DNA of 64,000 bases from Maribacter aquimaris (GCF_014596745.1 NZ_JABTCF010000005.1:124001-188000), one strand, 5' to 3'; numbered from the stretch's first letter, positions 35,053 through 44,983 are shown. The notes: a model not told the origin generated them from the letters alone. Made by a program: numbers and translations.

Positions 35053-35511
35053 TCATAGCTTGTTCAAAACTTTTTCGAAACACACACTATTTTCAATATC
35101 GATATATGGCCCGTAGTTGGGAATGACCATATAGTCGTTTCTTTGGTATAATTGGATCGCTTCCGGCTGCTTTTTTCCGGTTTCCAAGACGCATTTTCCA
35201 TAAGACATCCCGGCCGCCCACCTTTCAAGTTCCGTCAATATCCTGGTGGCAAGACCTTTACCGCGATACGCAGGCAAGATAAACATCCGCTTAACCTCCA
35301 TAACGATCGGGGTCATTTCCTTGATGGCCCCACAACCACAGGGCTTTTCATCCTCATACAACACCACAACGTGTCTTAGGGCATCGATTTTATTGAATTG
35401 TTGGTAAAAATCATGGTCTTCCCCATCACGAACGGCCAGATCGGCATCGAGAAGCTTTACGAGGTTCTTAAAATCCGTATTTTCCGAGTTCGTCCTCACC
35501 AATCGTACCAT
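35053..35511 (-). CDS. GNAT family N-acetyltransferase
   Basis: 152 residues with a GNAT fold. MFILPAYRGKGLATRIL is motif A (the acetyl-CoA pyrophosphate loop, Arg/Gly-X-Gly-X-Gly/Ala type), preceded by the strand MEVKR. The C-terminal part has LYQRNDY. Substrate unknown. It starts five bases after the DinB-like gene stop and ends five bases before the Fnr-type site, and is the last gene of a three-gene operon with the aldose epimerase-like gene. Confidence 0.9.
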   Translation of the reverse strand: MVRLVRTNSENTDFKNLVKLLDADLAVRDGEDHDFYQQFNKIDALRHVVVLYEDEKPCGCGAIKEMTPIVMEVKRMFILPAYRGKGLATRILTELERWAAGMSYGKCVLETGKKQPEAIQLYQRNDYMVIPNYGPYIDIENSVCFEKVLNKL

Positions 35512-35516
35512 AGCTC

Positions 35517-36116
35517 TTATTCCCTTACTTGTCCCGTGAACATGTTCACCTTTGCATTGAATGGATTACCATCGGAACGACGCATCATTACAATTTGGCC
35601 CGCATGCCATACCGCATCCTCGATCGGGCCGTTAATTTGATACCAAAATGGAAACTCGGTCAGCCCTTTTTTATTCTTATAAACGATCTTATGTGCTGAC
35701 AAGTCTTCCGAAGTCTTGAACAAATTACTTGCCGTTTTCAGATTGATCAAGGTCTGTACCCTTAATTCATGCCTTGAAGGCTTTTCTTTTTCCACTGTTC
35801 GATCATTGGGCACCTTTTGGGCCGAATTCAGGATCAGTACCGACAATCCGTAAACATGCTCCATGGTTTCCGCGATGTTCCTGCCTTTTTCACTGGGCCT
35901 GTAATCCATATTCCCTTCCGTTAGTCCTTCCGTCGCCCAATAATACCGAAAGCCGAGGCCATCGATCATTCTGGATACGACGCCACCCGCCGAATAGGTT
36001 GTGGGAGCTTCGGGTATGGAAGCATAAGGCACTTCTTTGGGTTTCATTTCCTGAGCGTTTACGGTAACCACCATCAATAGGGTCAATAACCCAATATTCG
36101 TTTTCAAGGATTCCAT
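35517..36116 (-). CDS. secreted DinB-like protein
   Basis: 199 residues with an N-terminal signal peptide (ending TVNAQ). The rest is a four-helix DinB/YfiT-like domain: helix motifs ETMEHVYGL and EDAVWHAGQIVMMRR supply histidines for a metal site. These domains act as metal-dependent thiol transferases or hydrolases, but the function in this secreted form is unknown. It begins one base after the stop of the epimerase-like gene, so the two are cotranscribed. Confidence 0.8.
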   Translation of the reverse strand: MESLKTNIGLLTLLMVVTVNAQEMKPKEVPYASIPEAPTTYSAGGVVSRMIDGLGFRYYWATEGLTEGNMDYRPSEKGRNIAETMEHVYGLSVLILNSAQKVPNDRTVEKEKPSRHELRVQTLINLKTASNLFKTSEDLSAHKIVYKNKKGLTEFPFWYQINGPIEDAVWHAGQIVMMRRSDGNPFNAKVNMFTGQVRE

Positions 36117-36117
36117 A

Positions 36118-36897
36118 TTAGTTGTCCGGATGCAAATGCACCTTAAAGTTATGGGTATCCTTGTTCAATTCAAGAAATCCCTGATGCAGGTTTTTCTCTT
36201 CCACGGCATAGGGGTAAAAAGTTATGGGCTCTATACAAACCATATTGTCAACTTCGGTCCATAACATGAAATTGCCATAACCCTCGGTCGTAATGGTCAA
36301 GGTCCTTTGATCCTTAAGGACGATTGAACTACAATTTGGAATTTCCATCGCCCGACTGCCAACCTCGATGATTTCAGGTATGGTAATCGACCTTCCCTCC
36401 GCTTCGATAGCTACATTTTCACCATGCAATTTAAAGGCTGGATGGTACCCCAACATAAAGGGCATACCGTTTTCCCCTTCTATGGCAAAGGTGATATACA
36501 ATCCATCTTTTTTTAACTGAAAGGATTTTGTAAATGTAAAATCATAGGGCCAGAACAATTCAGCTGCTGTGGATTTTTCGGGATATTTAGCGTTCCCCAC
36601 CTTGGCATCGGCCTTATATTCCTTTACTAGGATTACGGAATCCCCGGATTTATCGGCAACCACATACTCGAGTTCCCGAAGCAACCCGTGTTGGTCCTGA
36701 ACGGCATTTCCCTTGGGTGTCTTGACCAAGAATCCGGCATCGGCCGTAGGACCTATGATCGGAAACATTTCGGTGTCCGCATTTCTCCAACCGGGGCTCC
36801 CTTTTTGATGGATGTACTCATAGCCATCAACATTATAACTTACCAGTTCACCTTTCTCGATTTTTACTGTTTGATTCCCTAATTTTAAGTCCACCAT
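36118..36897 (-). CDS. aldose 1-epimerase family protein
   Basis: 259 residues, a galactose mutarotase-like beta-sandwich. HQKGSPGWRNADTEMFPIIG, GYHPAFKL (His of the active site) and CIEPITFYPYA (Glu/Pro region) match the family, especially the group acting on hexose or hexose-phosphate. It interconverts alpha and beta anomers of a sugar in the cytoplasm. Start at ATG 36897; the longer frame would begin with GTG 36903. First gene of the epimerase, DinB-like and GNAT operon. Confidence 0.87.
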   Translation of the reverse strand: MVDLKLGNQTVKIEKGELVSYNVDGYEYIHQKGSPGWRNADTEMFPIIGPTADAGFLVKTPKGNAVQDQHGLLRELEYVVADKSGDSVILVKEYKADAKVGNAKYPEKSTAAELFWPYDFTFTKSFQLKKDGLYITFAIEGENGMPFMLGYHPAFKLHGENVAIEAEGRSITIPEIIEVGSRAMEIPNCSSIVLKDQRTLTITTEGYGNFMLWTEVDNMVCIEPITFYPYAVEEKNLHQGFLELNKDTHNFKVHLHPDN

Positions 36898-37020
36898 CTT
36901 CACTTGATTAATTCGTATTCGATTTGGTCTGGTTCTTTATTTGACCAACACATCGATTCTATTGGGTTCCACATTCCTTTCCACAGACCGATTCACTTTC
37001 CATGTATTGATTTCCACTTA

Positions 37021-38430
37021 TTATAATCCGTCAATGGCACCATCCAACCAAATTAGGCGATCATCTATCCAATTTTTCAAATAGCTGATTTCCCCATCAT
37101 AATTATTACCGATATAATTGTTTGGCCACACGTAAGTTCCCAACACATCCCATTTTTCAAAATTGGATGCTATAGCACCAGCATCCTTTAAGGTTTTGAC
37201 GTACCCATCAATTTTATCATGGATACCTCCTGTTGAAAATGTACTTCCGCGTAAGGTGTTCCATCGCGCTTTTAAGGCGGTCACAAATACGGGGTCCTGC
37301 AAAAGTCTATCCCACCAAAAAGGCACTTGCCAATAATCCTCGGAACAGCGTTCATTAAACTTATATGCCCATACATTGGTCGCCCCACCACTACAATAAT
37401 CGGCATTACCAAAGGCCAGGTTAAAATCCCAAATAGGACCCATTTTCAATTTTTCGTTTTTATCCTTGTACATATAGGTACTCAAACGATAACCATCTAC
37501 ATTATTGGAGATTTCGTTCAATAAAAAGAAATCTATAAAGCTATCGACATCCATATAGGCGGCATAACCCAATTCGGGATCCGCAAAATCCTCGGAGGCC
37601 AAAGCGTTTTCAAACTGGTTGACATAATCGGAAATATAAACTTTCTGCTCGGGGGTAATATCCTCCGCGTCGGGATATTCATACAGGAAATCAATAGTTT
37701 GCCCCATACTGGAATTCATCGGGGCATGGGATGACGTAAACGAATTTTGATCATTGAGTCCACCCCCCAAATTACTCCCTGCCGTTTTATCAATCTTCAA
37801 TATATACCCTCCCGTAAGATCCTCTCCTGAATTCTCATCATCTTTCAATTTATTGATATCAATTCGATTGCCATCCCTTTTCAGCTTTTCCATAAAAACA
37901 TAAACGCCTTGGTAATCATCATTAATGTTGAGTTCAGCAAATACCGTACGACTGGCATAAACATCGATTTCCCGGGAAAGGTCATATATCAATTTATTTC
38001 GGACAAGGGTTTTATCACTATACGGACCATAAAAAATCCAATCTTCTTCCTCAGGAAACCCAAATAAGGAAACATCGTAATCCTCATTATCTGCATCCCT
38101 GGTTTCCATTCCATAGGATTTCTTGGGAAACATTTGGGAGGAAGCCCCCCTGATCTCAATCCCGATTTTACCTGTATAGGAATCAACATCGGCCGTTGTG
38201 ATGGTCATTTCGGCATCTATCTTCGGCTCATCCAAGATTGCCGCCCCATTGGTGCGTATTGTAATCAAAGGAAGTTTATCTTCTGGGGAAACAATAGTTT
38301 CGCCAGGTTCTTCCCCTTCAGTTCCCTGCATTGGGGAACCATCGTCCGAACTACAACCTAAGAAAGTAAGAACGGAAAACAGAATCAATAAGGACCCATA
38401 ATAAAATGTATGTTTTTTAATCCGTTTCAT
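37021..38430 (-). CDS. CotH kinase family lipoprotein
   Basis: 469 residues with a lipoprotein signal (Cys26) and an acidic linker. The CotH domain follows: IGIEIRGASSQMFPKKSYGMET is its hallmark opening, then YSDKTLVRNKLIYDLSR, YVFMEKLKRD, and MGPIWDFNLAFGN with the catalytic Asp. CotH-type proteins are atypical kinases that phosphorylate proteins in spore coats; in Bacteroidota they are surface lipoproteins of unknown substrate. Monocistronic by position (gap of 170 bases upstream with nothing recognised and 120 downstream). Confidence 0.9.
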   Translation of the reverse strand: MKRIKKHTFYYGSLLILFSVLTFLGCSSDDGSPMQGTEGEEPGETIVSPEDKLPLITIRTNGAAILDEPKIDAEMTITTADVDSYTGKIGIEIRGASSQMFPKKSYGMETRDADNEDYDVSLFGFPEEEDWIFYGPYSDKTLVRNKLIYDLSREIDVYASRTVFAELNINDDYQGVYVFMEKLKRDGNRIDINKLKDDENSGEDLTGGYILKIDKTAGSNLGGGLNDQNSFTSSHAPMNSSMGQTIDFLYEYPDAEDITPEQKVYISDYVNQFENALASEDFADPELGYAAYMDVDSFIDFFLLNEISNNVDGYRLSTYMYKDKNEKLKMGPIWDFNLAFGNADYCSGGATNVWAYKFNERCSEDYWQVPFWWDRLLQDPVFVTALKARWNTLRGSTFSTGGIHDKIDGYVKTLKDAGAIASNFEKWDVLGTYVWPNNYIGNNYDGEISYLKNWIDDRLIWLDGAIDGL

Positions 38431-38601
38431 TTTAGAATAATTTCACCCCAAGTTACCAAAACCAATCCATAGACCCAACGCCCCCTTACCATGAAAATCG
38501 AATATGCCATCCCATAGACCGCAATAAAATCAATATGGATTGTATGTATTGATTACTTTGGCCGATACGTCATCACAGGACCCTATCAAATCATTTCCGG
38601 T

Positions 38602-39840
38602 CTATTCGAATTTTATGGCCTTGACAGGACTGATCCTTGTTATGATATAGGAAGGCACCAACAGCATTAACAGACACAGCAACAATACCCCTAAATTAAG
38701 AAGCCCTATTGTAACGACATCAATATGCACGGGTATGTATTCCATATAATATTCTTGGGGGTTCGGAAACTTCAACAAGCGGTATTTTCCTTGTATCCAT
38801 ATAAAACCCAATCCCAACACATTACCCCAAAAAAGTCCAATGGCAATCAAATAGGCCGCATTGTAAAGGAAGATCTTACGTATGCTCCAATTCACAGTAC
38901 CCAAAGCCTTTAAAATCCCGATCATTTGGGTGCGTTCCAAAATCAAAACCAAAAGGGCCGTGATCATATTTATGCCCCCAACGATAATCATGATTCCAAT
39001 GATCAAGGCAATGTTGAAGTCGAACAACCCGATCCATTCGAAAATCTTGTAGTACTTATCGGTTATCGTCTGTGTATCCAAGGTGGATAATATCTGCCCA
39101 TAAATCTCTCGATTCTTCTCCTCCAAATCATCAAAACCGTTCAAAAACACCTCGAAGTTCCCTACTTGGTTTTCATCCCATTTGTTCATTCGTTGAATAT
39201 GGCGAATATCGACAAACACATACATACCATCGATCTCCTCAAATCCACTATCGTAAATACCCACTACCTGAAAACGTCTTTGATTCGGCTTTAACGGATC
39301 TTCCTCTTTGGGAAAAAAAGCCGAAAAGGAATCACCAACCTTCAATTTTAGCCTATTGGCCATTAATCGTGATAATAAAACCTCTGTATTCAAGTCCCCT
39401 GAATAATCGGGCAATGTACCTTCGACCAAGTATTCCCTAAGAACCTCCCAGTTATAATCCGCCCCCACCCCTTTGGCGATAAAGCCCTCAAAAGTATCCT
39501 CGGTACGGATTATGCCCCCTTTGGTCGCAACGGCCTGAATGTGTACAATACCGTCTACCGTAGTAAACTTGGGGTAAAAATCCTGTTCCTTGGAAACGGG
39601 AACCACGGATACATCCGACGTATTATTATCATAATTATATATCTGGATATGCCCGTTGAAGGCAGCGACTTTTTCACGTATTTTGTGTTTAAGTCCGACC
39701 CCAGTGGCAATAGCGATCAGCATCATAAAAACACTAATGGCAATAGCAGCGATCGCTATTTTTATTATTGGTGCAGATATGCTAATTTTATGCTCCTTTC
39801 CCTTAATGAGTCGTTTGGCTATAAAATATTCTAAATTCAA
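38602..39840 (-). CDS. FtsX/LolE-like ABC transporter permease
   Basis: 412 residues with four membrane helices: one at about 26-48, a large periplasmic domain, then three between 275 and 400. The N-terminus (YFIAKRLIKGKEHKISISAPIIKIAI) is typical of Bacteroidota LolE/LolC-like permeases. It probably takes part in lipoprotein release or cell-envelope transport with an ATPase encoded elsewhere. The start is TTG 39840: an in-frame TAA lies 15 bases upstream, no ATG lies between, and the conserved N-terminus starts right there. Its start lies three bases from that of the divergent NamZ-like gene. Confidence 0.88.
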   Translation of the reverse strand: MNLEYFIAKRLIKGKEHKISISAPIIKIAIAAIAISVFMMLIAIATGVGLKHKIREKVAAFNGHIQIYNYDNNTSDVSVVPVSKEQDFYPKFTTVDGIVHIQAVATKGGIIRTEDTFEGFIAKGVGADYNWEVLREYLVEGTLPDYSGDLNTEVLLSRLMANRLKLKVGDSFSAFFPKEEDPLKPNQRRFQVVGIYDSGFEEIDGMYVFVDIRHIQRMNKWDENQVGNFEVFLNGFDDLEEKNREIYGQILSTLDTQTITDKYYKIFEWIGLFDFNIALIIGIMIIVGGINMITALLVLILERTQMIGILKALGTVNWSIRKIFLYNAAYLIAIGLFWGNVLGLGFIWIQGKYRLLKFPNPQEYYMEYIPVHIDVVTIGLLNLGVLLLCLLMLLVPSYIITRISPVKAIKFE

Positions 39841-39843
39841 ATT

Positions 39844-41082
39844 ATGGCATTTTTATCCAGTTTCAAAAGTACAGTTTTCTTGTGGTTTTTAATTGTGTCA
39901 TCCTGCGGAAACACTGAAAAACAACCTAAAAACAATACGATATCGCAAAACAATCCTATTGAAACACCCCAAAACAAGCCGATTATTGTTGGTGCCAACA
40001 GTACCCAGGATTATATCGGTATGTTAAAAGGAAAGAAAGTGGGCGTGGTCGCGAACCTCACCAGTGTCATCTTCAATGAAAATGGACATACGCACCTTGT
40101 GGATTCCTTATTGGCCTTGGACATCGATATCAAGAAAGTATTTGCTCCCGAACACGGATTTCGCGGACAGGCCGATGCCGGGGAAAAGGTAAAGGACGGA
40201 TTGGACACGAAAACGGGATTACCTTTGATTTCGCTCTATGGAAAAAACCGCAAACCTTCCAAAGCGTTATTAGAGGATTTAGATATTGTCGTTTTCGATA
40301 TTCAAGATGTCGGGGTTCGTTTTTACACCTTTATCGCCACCCTTCAACTGGTTATGGAAGCTTGTGCGGAAAACGATATTCCCATTGTGGTTCTAGACCG
40401 ACCCAATCCGAATGCCCATTATGTTGACGGCCCAACCATGGAAAAAGAACATACCGGTTTTTTAGGCATGACCACCATTCCATTGGTCTATGGAATGACC
40501 ATAGGGGAATATGCCATCATGATCAACGAAGAAGGCTGGCTTACAGATAAGGTTAAGGCAGATTTGACCGTTGTTCCCTTAAAGAACTACACCCACGATT
40601 CTGAATACAACCTACCCATTCGTCCTTCCCCAAACCTTCCTAACAATACTTCCATCAACCTTTATCCCAGTCTTGGTTTGTTAGAAGGCACAAACATCAA
40701 TGCCGGTAGGGGCACCGAATTTCAATTTCAACGGTATGGGGCTTCGTTTTTAGACAGCACCCAATACCATTTTAAATATCGCCCCAAACCCAATTTTGGA
40801 TCCAAAAGTCCCAAAGAGAATAACAAGGTATGCTATGGGGCGGATCTTTCCGAAATCCCTAGCATGAAAGAAGTTTCCTTACGATGGATCATCGATGCCT
40901 ATACCAACACGACCGACAAGTCCAAATTTTTCAATACCAGTGGATTTACCAAACATGCCGGTACGGCCAAATTACAACAGCAGATAGAAGCTGGGCTGTC
41001 TGAGGAAGAAATAAAGGCCACCTGGCAAGAAGACCTAAAGGAATTCAAAGCCATTAGAAAAAAACATCTCTTATATCAGTAA
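39844..41082 (+). CDS. DUF1343 lipoprotein, NamZ-like exo-beta-N-acetylmuramidase
   Basis: 412 residues with a lipoprotein signal (SSC, Cys21). The DUF1343 body starts at about residue 50 with VGVVANLTS and carries FAPEHGFRG, DIQDVGVRFYTFIATL, LDRPNP and EGTNINAGRGTEFQF, the conserved family motifs. NamZ enzymes remove MurNAc from the non-reducing end of peptidoglycan fragments, serving muropeptide recycling. Start ATG 39844 gives a good signal peptide. Only three bases separate it from the start of the divergent permease gene. Confidence 0.9.
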   Translation: MAFLSSFKSTVFLWFLIVSSCGNTEKQPKNNTISQNNPIETPQNKPIIVGANSTQDYIGMLKGKKVGVVANLTSVIFNENGHTHLVDSLLALDIDIKKVFAPEHGFRGQADAGEKVKDGLDTKTGLPLISLYGKNRKPSKALLEDLDIVVFDIQDVGVRFYTFIATLQLVMEACAENDIPIVVLDRPNPNAHYVDGPTMEKEHTGFLGMTTIPLVYGMTIGEYAIMINEEGWLTDKVKADLTVVPLKNYTHDSEYNLPIRPSPNLPNNTSINLYPSLGLLEGTNINAGRGTEFQFQRYGASFLDSTQYHFKYRPKPNFGSKSPKENNKVCYGADLSEIPSMKEVSLRWIIDAYTNTTDKSKFFNTSGFTKHAGTAKLQQQIEAGLSEEEIKATWQEDLKEFKAIRKKHLLYQ

Positions 41083-41149
41083 ACCTGCTTGTATTAAGAC
41101 AATTATCTAAAAACCCACACGTTACTATATGGACTAACGTTGTGAAAAA

Positions 41150-42280
41150 ATGAAAGTACGTATTCCCCAAATCAGTAGGTTTTTCAATATAATGGTTTTC
41201 TGTACGATGATGCTTACTATTGTTAATTGTTCCAAAGACAGCGATTCAGAACCGAGCATAGAAGTTCAAAATCCATTGGCAAATCCTGAAAACGGACCTG
41301 CGGCCGGAAATCCCGATGGCGACTCCCCCATACCTGCTGAAGCAGGGACAGAAGACGTAACCAATCCTGATACAATAGTTGGTGATGGCACCCCCGAAAG
41401 CTGCACCTGTGATGCCGTCGTTGATGCTGTGGCCAAAGGTGGCAAGATCACTTTTGATTGTGGTCCGGACCCTATCACTATTATCATGGATAAACCAGCC
41501 AAAGTCGTCAACAATGCCAATGAAGAAGTAATTATAGATGGCGGCGGACGGGTTACCTTAAGCGGAAACGGAACTACAAGAATACTGTATATGAATACCT
41601 GTGACCCTGATCAAGTCTGGACAACGGACCATTGTCAGAACCAGGAGTACCCACGGCTTACCGTCCAGAACATCACCTTTGCGGACGGTAACTCCATCCG
41701 TGAAACCGAATATGATGGCGGTGGTGCCATTTGGGTACGCGGGGGTCGGTTTAAGGCGGTGAATTGTCGATTTTTCAATAATATTTGCGCAAGCACTGGT
41801 CCGGATGTCGGCGGTGGGGCCATCCGTGTTTTTAGTCAGTACAACAATTTACCGGTATACATTGTAAATAGCACCTTTGGCGGACAGGACGGTTATGGCA
41901 ATTCGGGCTCAAATGGCGGGGCCATTAGTAGTATCGGTGTCTCATGGACCATCATCAACAGCTTGTTCTCCCACAATAAGGCCATAGGGAATGGTGGTAA
42001 TCCCGCAGAATCCGGATCTCCCGGAGGTGGCAGTGGCGGAGCTATTTATAACGATGGGAATACCATGACATTAACCCTTCTAGGCTCTTCGATAACACAA
42101 AACGAAGTAAATGCCTATGGTTCATCCCTATTTTTTGTCAGCAATGACCATTCAGGAAATATCAAAATTGACCATTCTACCATCACCAATAACATAGGGG
42201 GCTCTTGGTATCCCGTATACCCCAGTATCTCGATGCATAGTGATACTCCGATCGAGGTGACAAATTCGGTTATTGAATAG
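41150..42280 (+). CDS. beta-helix repeat surface lipoprotein
   Basis: 376 residues with a lipoprotein signal (Cys27) and a Pro/Gly/acidic linker to about residue 80. It then forms a right-handed parallel beta-helix of the polymorphic outer-membrane-protein kind, with Gly-Gly-Ala-Ile repeats (DGGGAIWVRGG, VGGGAIRV, NGGAISS, SGGAIYND). DCGPDPITI is the usual opening of such helices. Likely an outer-surface adhesin or carbohydrate-contacting protein; no catalytic motif is seen. It starts 67 bases after the NamZ-like gene. Confidence 0.82.
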   Translation: MKVRIPQISRFFNIMVFCTMMLTIVNCSKDSDSEPSIEVQNPLANPENGPAAGNPDGDSPIPAEAGTEDVTNPDTIVGDGTPESCTCDAVVDAVAKGGKITFDCGPDPITIIMDKPAKVVNNANEEVIIDGGGRVTLSGNGTTRILYMNTCDPDQVWTTDHCQNQEYPRLTVQNITFADGNSIRETEYDGGGAIWVRGGRFKAVNCRFFNNICASTGPDVGGGAIRVFSQYNNLPVYIVNSTFGGQDGYGNSGSNGGAISSIGVSWTIINSLFSHNKAIGNGGNPAESGSPGGGSGGAIYNDGNTMTLTLLGSSITQNEVNAYGSSLFFVSNDHSGNIKIDHSTITNNIGGSWYPVYPSISMHSDTPIEVTNSVIE

Positions 42281-42282
42281 GT

Positions 42283-42774
42283 TTAGGGCAGCCTTTTTTT
42301 CATTTCCTCCACAATATTAAAGGCAGCCGGACAAATGGCTACATTCTTTAAGGTAAGGTTACCGATCTGCTGGAATTTTTTTCGGTCGGTATGCGGAAAC
42401 TCCCTACATGCCTTCGGTCGAACATCATAAATGGAACAGCGATTATCTTCACCCAAAAAAGTACAGGGAACTTCTTGCAGTACATAATCATTGTCCTCAT
42501 CGACCCGTAAGAATTGGGCGATGAACTTCTGTGGTTTCATTCTAAAAAATTTTGAAATCCGCTCAATATCCATATTGGTAAAAAGGGGACCCGTGGTCTT
42601 GCAACAATTGGCACAGGTCAAACAATCCGTTCTTTCAAATTCGGCTTCATGCAATTCCTGCATCACATAATCCAAATTCTTAGGGGGCTTCCTTTTTAAC
42701 TTGGTAAAGAATTTCTTATTCTCCTTATGTTTTTCAGCGGCCTTCTTGGGCAACTTCCTTAAAATCTCATCCAT
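42283..42774 (-). CDS. YkgJ family cysteine cluster protein
   Basis: 163 residues. The cysteine cluster CLTCANCCKTTGPLF, then CTFLGEDNRCSIYDVRPKACREFP and a last ICPAA cysteine, is the YkgJ (Zn/Fe-S chelating) signature. Function unknown; it probably binds a metal cluster. The ATG overlaps the end of the DUF2059 gene by eight bases, so they are cotranscribed. It ends two bases from the stop of the convergent beta-helix gene, with no room for a separate terminator. Confidence 0.9.
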   Translation of the reverse strand: MDEILRKLPKKAAEKHKENKKFFTKLKRKPPKNLDYVMQELHEAEFERTDCLTCANCCKTTGPLFTNMDIERISKFFRMKPQKFIAQFLRVDEDNDYVLQEVPCTFLGEDNRCSIYDVRPKACREFPHTDRKKFQQIGNLTLKNVAICPAAFNIVEEMKKRLP

Positions 42775-43288
42775 TGTTAAATAGTCCCATGGAAATTCCG
42801 TAAAGTTCGCGACTCCAATTTTCGGATGCCATCGAAATTTGCTTGGTAAGCGCCTCCCGTTTATTGATGATTTTCTGACCCACGATGGTATTGTAAAAAG
42901 AATTCAATTCCTCTTTGTGCACCGTGGTCATCTTTGAACGATCTGTTGTAAGTAAGACTCCTGTCTCTGTTTCATAGAAAGCGGCCATTTGCTTGATATC
43001 CTCGTGGGAAAAATGTTCTTTGTAAATAGGCACCAACATATTTTTTATATCCTCCATAGCCTTGACCTCATGCTCCTCCAAAAACGTCCAGCTCTTTAAA
43101 TTACCTTCGCTCTTGGGGTAACGACTTTCCATCATTTGCATCAACTGTCCGTAGGCGTATTCATATTGTTTCATGGTGCCGTTATGCTCCAGATAATCCT
43201 TAACATCCTTTGAATAGTCGGTCTCTTGTGCCGTGAAGCCGATTGGGACCATTAGGAAACAGAAAAGTAATATTTTAAATTGCTGCAT
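42767..43288 (-). CDS. secreted DUF2059 domain protein
   Basis: 173 residues with a signal peptide (MQQFKILLFCFLMVPIGFTAQ). The remainder is helical, with the DUF2059 C-terminal pattern (IKQMAAFYETETGVLL). Periplasmic, function unknown. Start ATG 43288; an extension to TTG 43333 would precede the signal peptide and is rejected. It diverges from the methyltransferase gene with 57 bases between the starts. Confidence 0.87.
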   Translation of the reverse strand: MQQFKILLFCFLMVPIGFTAQETDYSKDVKDYLEHNGTMKQYEYAYGQLMQMMESRYPKSEGNLKSWTFLEEHEVKAMEDIKNMLVPIYKEHFSHEDIKQMAAFYETETGVLLTTDRSKMTTVHKEELNSFYNTIVGQKIINKREALTKQISMASENWSRELYGISMGLFNNG

Positions 43289-43345
43289 ATTCGGTTTTTT
43301 ATAATGGAGTAAAAGTCCCACTTTTGCTTGCAAAGTACGAATTAT

Positions 43346-44083
43346 ATGGAAACCGATGTTTTCGGCAAGGCCTTATTGGATTATCTCAATGGGGATTATA
43401 GTGAGGATATTACCACCCATTCTTCCCTGGATGAAGAAGATACCATTCCCATCCCCTATCTTTTTAGAGGCTATACGGAAATGCCCAAAATAGAACAAAA
43501 GGCCCTGGACTTGTGTTGTGGAACAGTCTTGGATATTGGTTGTGGGGCAGGAAGCCATAGTCTCTACCTTCAGGAAAAAGGGTTGGAAGTTACGGCTTTG
43601 GACCATTCCGTTGATGCCATTGAAACCTGTAAACTAAGAGGAATCAGAAACACTGTCCTAAGCCCCGTATTAGACTATAAAGGCCAAAAATACAACACCC
43701 TACTCCTACTTATGAACGGTATCGGGATTGTAGGCAGACTCGAACTACTAAAAACCTATTTGGAACATTTTAAAACGTTGATGGGGAAAAATGCACAAAT
43801 ATTGTTGGATTCCTCGGATATCATCTATATGTTCGAGGAGGATGAAACCGAGGAGGATTGGGACGAAACCAATGATGATGGGGAGATGCCCGTCGATGAA
43901 AATAGCTATTATGGGGAAGTTGATTTCACCATGACCTATAAAGGGGCCTCAAGCAACTCGTTTCCATGGTTATATTTGGATTACGCGACCTTGCAGCAGG
44001 TGGCATCGGAATGTCAATTGCATTGTAAATTGATTAAGGAAGGGGAGCATTACGACTATTTGGCCCGCTTAACCTTTAAGTAA
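43346..44083 (+). CDS. class I SAM-dependent methyltransferase
   Basis: 245 residues. Motif I is VLDIGCGAGSHSLYL, motif II the acidic ALDHS, then LLLLMNGIGIVG. A strongly acidic insertion (EEDETEEDWDETNDDGE) sits between the core and the C-terminal strands. The substrate is unknown. Start at ATG 43346; a TTG-initiated frame from 43328 adds six residues. Divergent from the DUF2059 gene. Confidence 0.88.
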   Translation: METDVFGKALLDYLNGDYSEDITTHSSLDEEDTIPIPYLFRGYTEMPKIEQKALDLCCGTVLDIGCGAGSHSLYLQEKGLEVTALDHSVDAIETCKLRGIRNTVLSPVLDYKGQKYNTLLLLMNGIGIVGRLELLKTYLEHFKTLMGKNAQILLDSSDIIYMFEEDETEEDWDETNDDGEMPVDENSYYGEVDFTMTYKGASSNSFPWLYLDYATLQQVASECQLHCKLIKEGEHYDYLARLTFK

Positions 44084-44127
44084 TACCAAACACATGAATT
44101 TATTCGTTATCATTTAAATAATACGTT

Positions 44128-44961
44128 ATGAGCAATCGTTTTTGGATAGTACTGATTCTATTTTTGGTTTTAGCGGGCAGTTGCTCAAAAGACGCCAATG
44201 ATTCTACCGATCAGAACAAAATCGATAATTCGGCCAACTATAAAACCTCGGGGTCCTCTGCCAATGACATCCTCTCGAACAACACCTTTGATAAACTTCG
44301 GATACAAATCGCCTATGTAAAAACAGACGATCAAGACTACAGACCCACAACCAATGCAATGACCGATTTTGTTGCTTTCCTAAAGGAGCATTCACATAAA
44401 GAGGATATTGAATTGATATATACCGAACTACCCTCTCCTGATGAAGAAACATTATCATTGGAAGAAATAGATGACTTGGAAAAGGAAAACAGAACGGTCT
44501 ATAACGATGGCAAGACCCTTGGTATTTACATCTATTTTACCGATGCCCCCTCTGAAGATGATGATGAAGAAGAAGACCTGGTCACTTTAGGTGCCGTGTA
44601 TTGGAACACCTCTATGGTCATTTACGAAGAAACCATCAGGAACTTGGCCAACAAAAGCTTTGCCGTGGACATCGATGATGTGGAAACAGCAACCTTAAAC
44701 CATGAATTCGGACATCTGATGGGACTCGTTAACCTAGGTACGGAACCGGTAAATGATCATGAAGGAACCACTACGGATGACGACGACAACGAAATAGGTG
44801 ATAACCACTGTACGGAAGAAGGATGTCTTATGCGGGCAGAACTACAGTTTGGCCCCAGTATGAAAAAAATGTTGGAAAAAAGAACCTCTAAAGGTTTGGT
44901 ATCCATCCCCGATTTGGGAACAGAATGTCTTTTGGACCTTCAGGCCAATGGTGGTAGATAG
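44128..44961 (+). CDS. lipoprotein zinc metalloprotease
   Basis: 277 residues with a lipoprotein signal (Cys19). The zinc site HEFGHLMGLVNLG begins at His192 (His-Glu-X2-His-X2-Gly-X2-Asn), close to the metzincin pattern but with Asn at the third-ligand position. A later Cys-rich part (HCTEEGCLMRAEL) contains the Met-turn-like CLMR. Acidic stretches flank the core. Found as a membrane metalloprotease family in Flavobacteriia; the substrate is unknown. 44 bases after the methyltransferase gene. Confidence 0.82.
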   Translation: MSNRFWIVLILFLVLAGSCSKDANDSTDQNKIDNSANYKTSGSSANDILSNNTFDKLRIQIAYVKTDDQDYRPTTNAMTDFVAFLKEHSHKEDIELIYTELPSPDEETLSLEEIDDLEKENRTVYNDGKTLGIYIYFTDAPSEDDDEEEDLVTLGAVYWNTSMVIYEETIRNLANKSFAVDIDDVETATLNHEFGHLMGLVNLGTEPVNDHEGTTTDDDDNEIGDNHCTEEGCLMRAELQFGPSMKKMLEKRTSKGLVSIPDLGTECLLDLQANGGR

Positions 44962-44983
44962 CAACCAAGACTTTGCTCGCTTA

